Source of the DNA: Desulfobulbaceae bacterium
GTDB taxonomy: Bacteria > Desulfobacterota > Desulfobulbia > Desulfobulbales > Desulfocapsaceae
Assembly: GCA_019163335.1 (NCBI GenBank)
Contig: JAFLKM010000049.1
Location: 1 to 64,000 of the forward strand
Length of the DNA: 64,000 nucleotides
Direction of reading: 5' to 3'
Below are positions 62,303-64,000 of this stretch, piece after piece. A program made the position numbers and the translations under genes. The notes under the pieces are model-generated. The model had not been told where the DNA came from, did not search any database, and saw only the letters and a program-made list of their open reading frames with translations. The stretch's first letter is position 1; every line of letters begins with the position of its first letter.

Positions 62303-62962
62303 TCAATAAAAAAGTGAATCAAGCAAGGATTCACGGGGTGGAGGGATTTCATCGCCACCACCAACCGCTTGTCGCTTAAGACCGAACATGGCAAGCACAT
62401 TGTCATCCATGCACAGACGGTAATCAGCGGAAGAGATGATATTCCGATCTTTTGGGTTGATCAACCGGGCCGAGATATACATGACGCGTTCGGTGTAGGA
62501 ATAGGTGCCCACCAGAATGGCTTGGGGCGTCAGCGTTTTTTGCTGAGTAATATCCTGTAAACTGCGGGAAAGCATGATCTCGCCGGACTGTTCCCGCATG
62601 AGAAGGGTCTCTCGAAGCTTGATCTCCTGAACACTGTAATTCAGCTGTACCAGGCGTGAGGTGATATGCTCCTGAAGAATTCTCCCAAACCGGGACGTTT
62701 CCTTCAGATTATCATTATTGACAAAGGTGGTGGTCAGAATCGGCAATTCCATCTGCCTGGGCATAAGCGGCGGCATAGCCTGCTGGGTTAAGTCCTCGGC
62801 AATTTTGGCCGCCAGTGTGATCAGATTTTTCTCCCCTCCCAGATGTTTCTCAAGGGGCGTGCAGTTAAATGTGGAACAACCCGCCAACCCAAAAAGCAGG
62901 AACAGACTCAAGAACAATCGACGAAAAATAGTGCGAGGATGATTCATCATGGCGGATGGCAT
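62303..62962 (-). CDS. FlgO-like lipoprotein
   Basis: Lipobox 'LLFGLAGC'; 'SRFGRILQEHITSRLVQLNYSVQEIKLRETLLMREQSGEIMLSRSLQDI'. Confidence 0.8.
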   Translation of the reverse strand: MPSAMMNHPRTIFRRLFLSLFLLFGLAGCSTFNCTPLEKHLGGEKNLITLAAKIAEDLTQQAMPPLMPRQMELPILTTTFVNNDNLKETSRFGRILQEHITSRLVQLNYSVQEIKLRETLLMREQSGEIMLSRSLQDITQQKTLTPQAILVGTYSYTERVMYISARLINPKDRNIISSADYRLCMDDNVLAMFGLKRQAVGGGDEIPPPRESLLDSLFY

Positions 62963-62988
62963 CTGAAGTTGCGATCAGGAGAGAGTGG

Positions 62989-63663
62989 TCAATGGTCAGT
63001 GACTTGAATGGCTTTCAACCCGGCACTCTGCTGATAATGCCAGAAGTCGAGGTCGTTAATGTAATAGATATCCGAGGTTCTGAACAGATATTTGTTAGCG
63101 GATATCATGGAGGTGGTAATAATGATTTCGTAATGTTCAGCATCATCGGTGGCGGAGCTGACAATATCAAGAAATCCGGCTGCGGCAATGGCCTGTAACT
63201 CCCAAGGGGCATCGCGCAGCACCGTAACCGCTGCGGTGAGGGCAGTTAAAATTCCTGGCGGCCGGGATGCCCGCCGATTATCACGATGATAAACAACCTG
63301 AACCTTGTAGTTGACGACAATCGCATCAAGATCCTCATGGGCACAGGTCGGCACCTTGGCGTTGACCAGTCGGGTAATCAAGAGATCGCGGAAACCTTCA
63401 TTGAATTGGGTGGTTTCACCAGGGCCACAGGGGGTGTTTTCGGAACCGCAGGTAGCACGGACAAAAACCGGTTTATAGAGAGAATCCTGATTGAGCAAGG
63501 TTTGATGGATCTGACTGGCCACGTCACTGGCCAGCACATCCCAGTGATGGGAAGCCTGCATCTTCTGCTGCTCACTGAAATCATAGGTGGCTGGCTGCGG
63601 AATGCGGGTGCATCCTTGACAAATGAAGATAAAAAAACAGGTGATAAAAGCAATCAAACGCAT
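62989..63663 (-). CDS. Lipoprotein of unknown function
   Basis: Lipobox 'FIFICQGC'; adjacent to the FlgO-like gene on the same strand. Confidence 0.7.
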   Translation of the reverse strand: MRLIAFITCFFIFICQGCTRIPQPATYDFSEQQKMQASHHWDVLASDVASQIHQTLLNQDSLYKPVFVRATCGSENTPCGPGETTQFNEGFRDLLITRLVNAKVPTCAHEDLDAIVVNYKVQVVYHRDNRRASRPPGILTALTAAVTVLRDAPWELQAIAAAGFLDIVSSATDDAEHYEIIITTSMISANKYLFRTSDIYYINDLDFWHYQQSAGLKAIQVTDH

Positions 63664-63798
63664 GCCCGATTCTCCCCTACGCCCTTAAAAAAAACCTTGC
63701 AATTGGTGAAAAAAAATAATCGTTTAAACACCCTGCATCCTGCCGTTAACCATGCATCAAGAGCACCTTAAAAAGAGTTCCTTTGAAAGCCCCCCTCT

Positions 63799-64000
63799 TC
63801 ATCCAAAACAGAGACCACAATCAGGACAGGTGTTTGTGGTGGGAGAAAAACGAAAGCCACAAGCCGGGCACACCGTCTGCCCTGCGTCAGGATTATACAC
63901 GGAGCCGGCATGGCTCAGATCATGGTGATCCAGGCCGGTGGTGCGATTAAAATCCCTGACCAATATCGCGCTGGCCTCTTCCCCATCCGCTCTTTTGATC
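63799..64000 (-). CDS. C-terminus of a zinc-ribbon protein (runs off the window)
   Basis: Open frame '...IKRADGEEASAILVRDFNRTTGLDHHDLSHAGSVYNPDAGQTVCPACGFRFSPTTNTCPDCGLCFG*'. Confidence 0.7.
   Translation of the reverse strand, partial: IKRADGEEASAILVRDFNRTTGLDHHDLSHAGSVYNPDAGQTVCPACGFRFSPTTNTCPDCGLCFG

Overview
This 64 kb window looks like chromosomal DNA from an anaerobic, probably sulfur-metabolising deltaproteobacterium (Desulfobulbales-like by gene content; inference only, since no rRNA or tRNA is present). Main blocks, in order: a two-partner-secretion locus whose large exoprotein with a C-type-lectin-like region lacks its 5' end, followed by an intact TpsB transporter; a scrambled accessory zone (about 5.1-15.6 kb) with REP/MITE-like palindromes, an SMR/Gdx exporter, an RsgA remnant, YefM-YoeB, an orphan RelE-like toxin, MazEF, a trypsin-like lipoprotein, a Fic remnant and a second YoeB remnant; a cobalamin lower-ligand operon with a CobD-CobQ fusion; a prephenate dehydratase-ACT-prephenate dehydrogenase fusion; CDF transporter, Zwf, TSUP and a REC-adenylate cyclase; a 13-gene minus-strand operon in which a leaderless molybdopterin oxidoreductase and a 16-Cys ferredoxin precede an 11-subunit complex I (nuoABCDHIJKLMN, no nuoEFG); GabD, class II photolyase, a Dxs/IspA/XseB operon, XerC-HslVU, enolase, an L,D-transpeptidase and FlgO-like lipoproteins. 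The most interesting signals are the Mo-enzyme/complex I operon, a dispersed palindromic repeat family (about 29.75, 46.02 and 61.0 kb), a toxin-containing segment bounded by a duplicated 3' end of the pat gene, and the PDT-ACT-PDH fusion. All calls come from reading sequence and motifs by eye; no database search was run.
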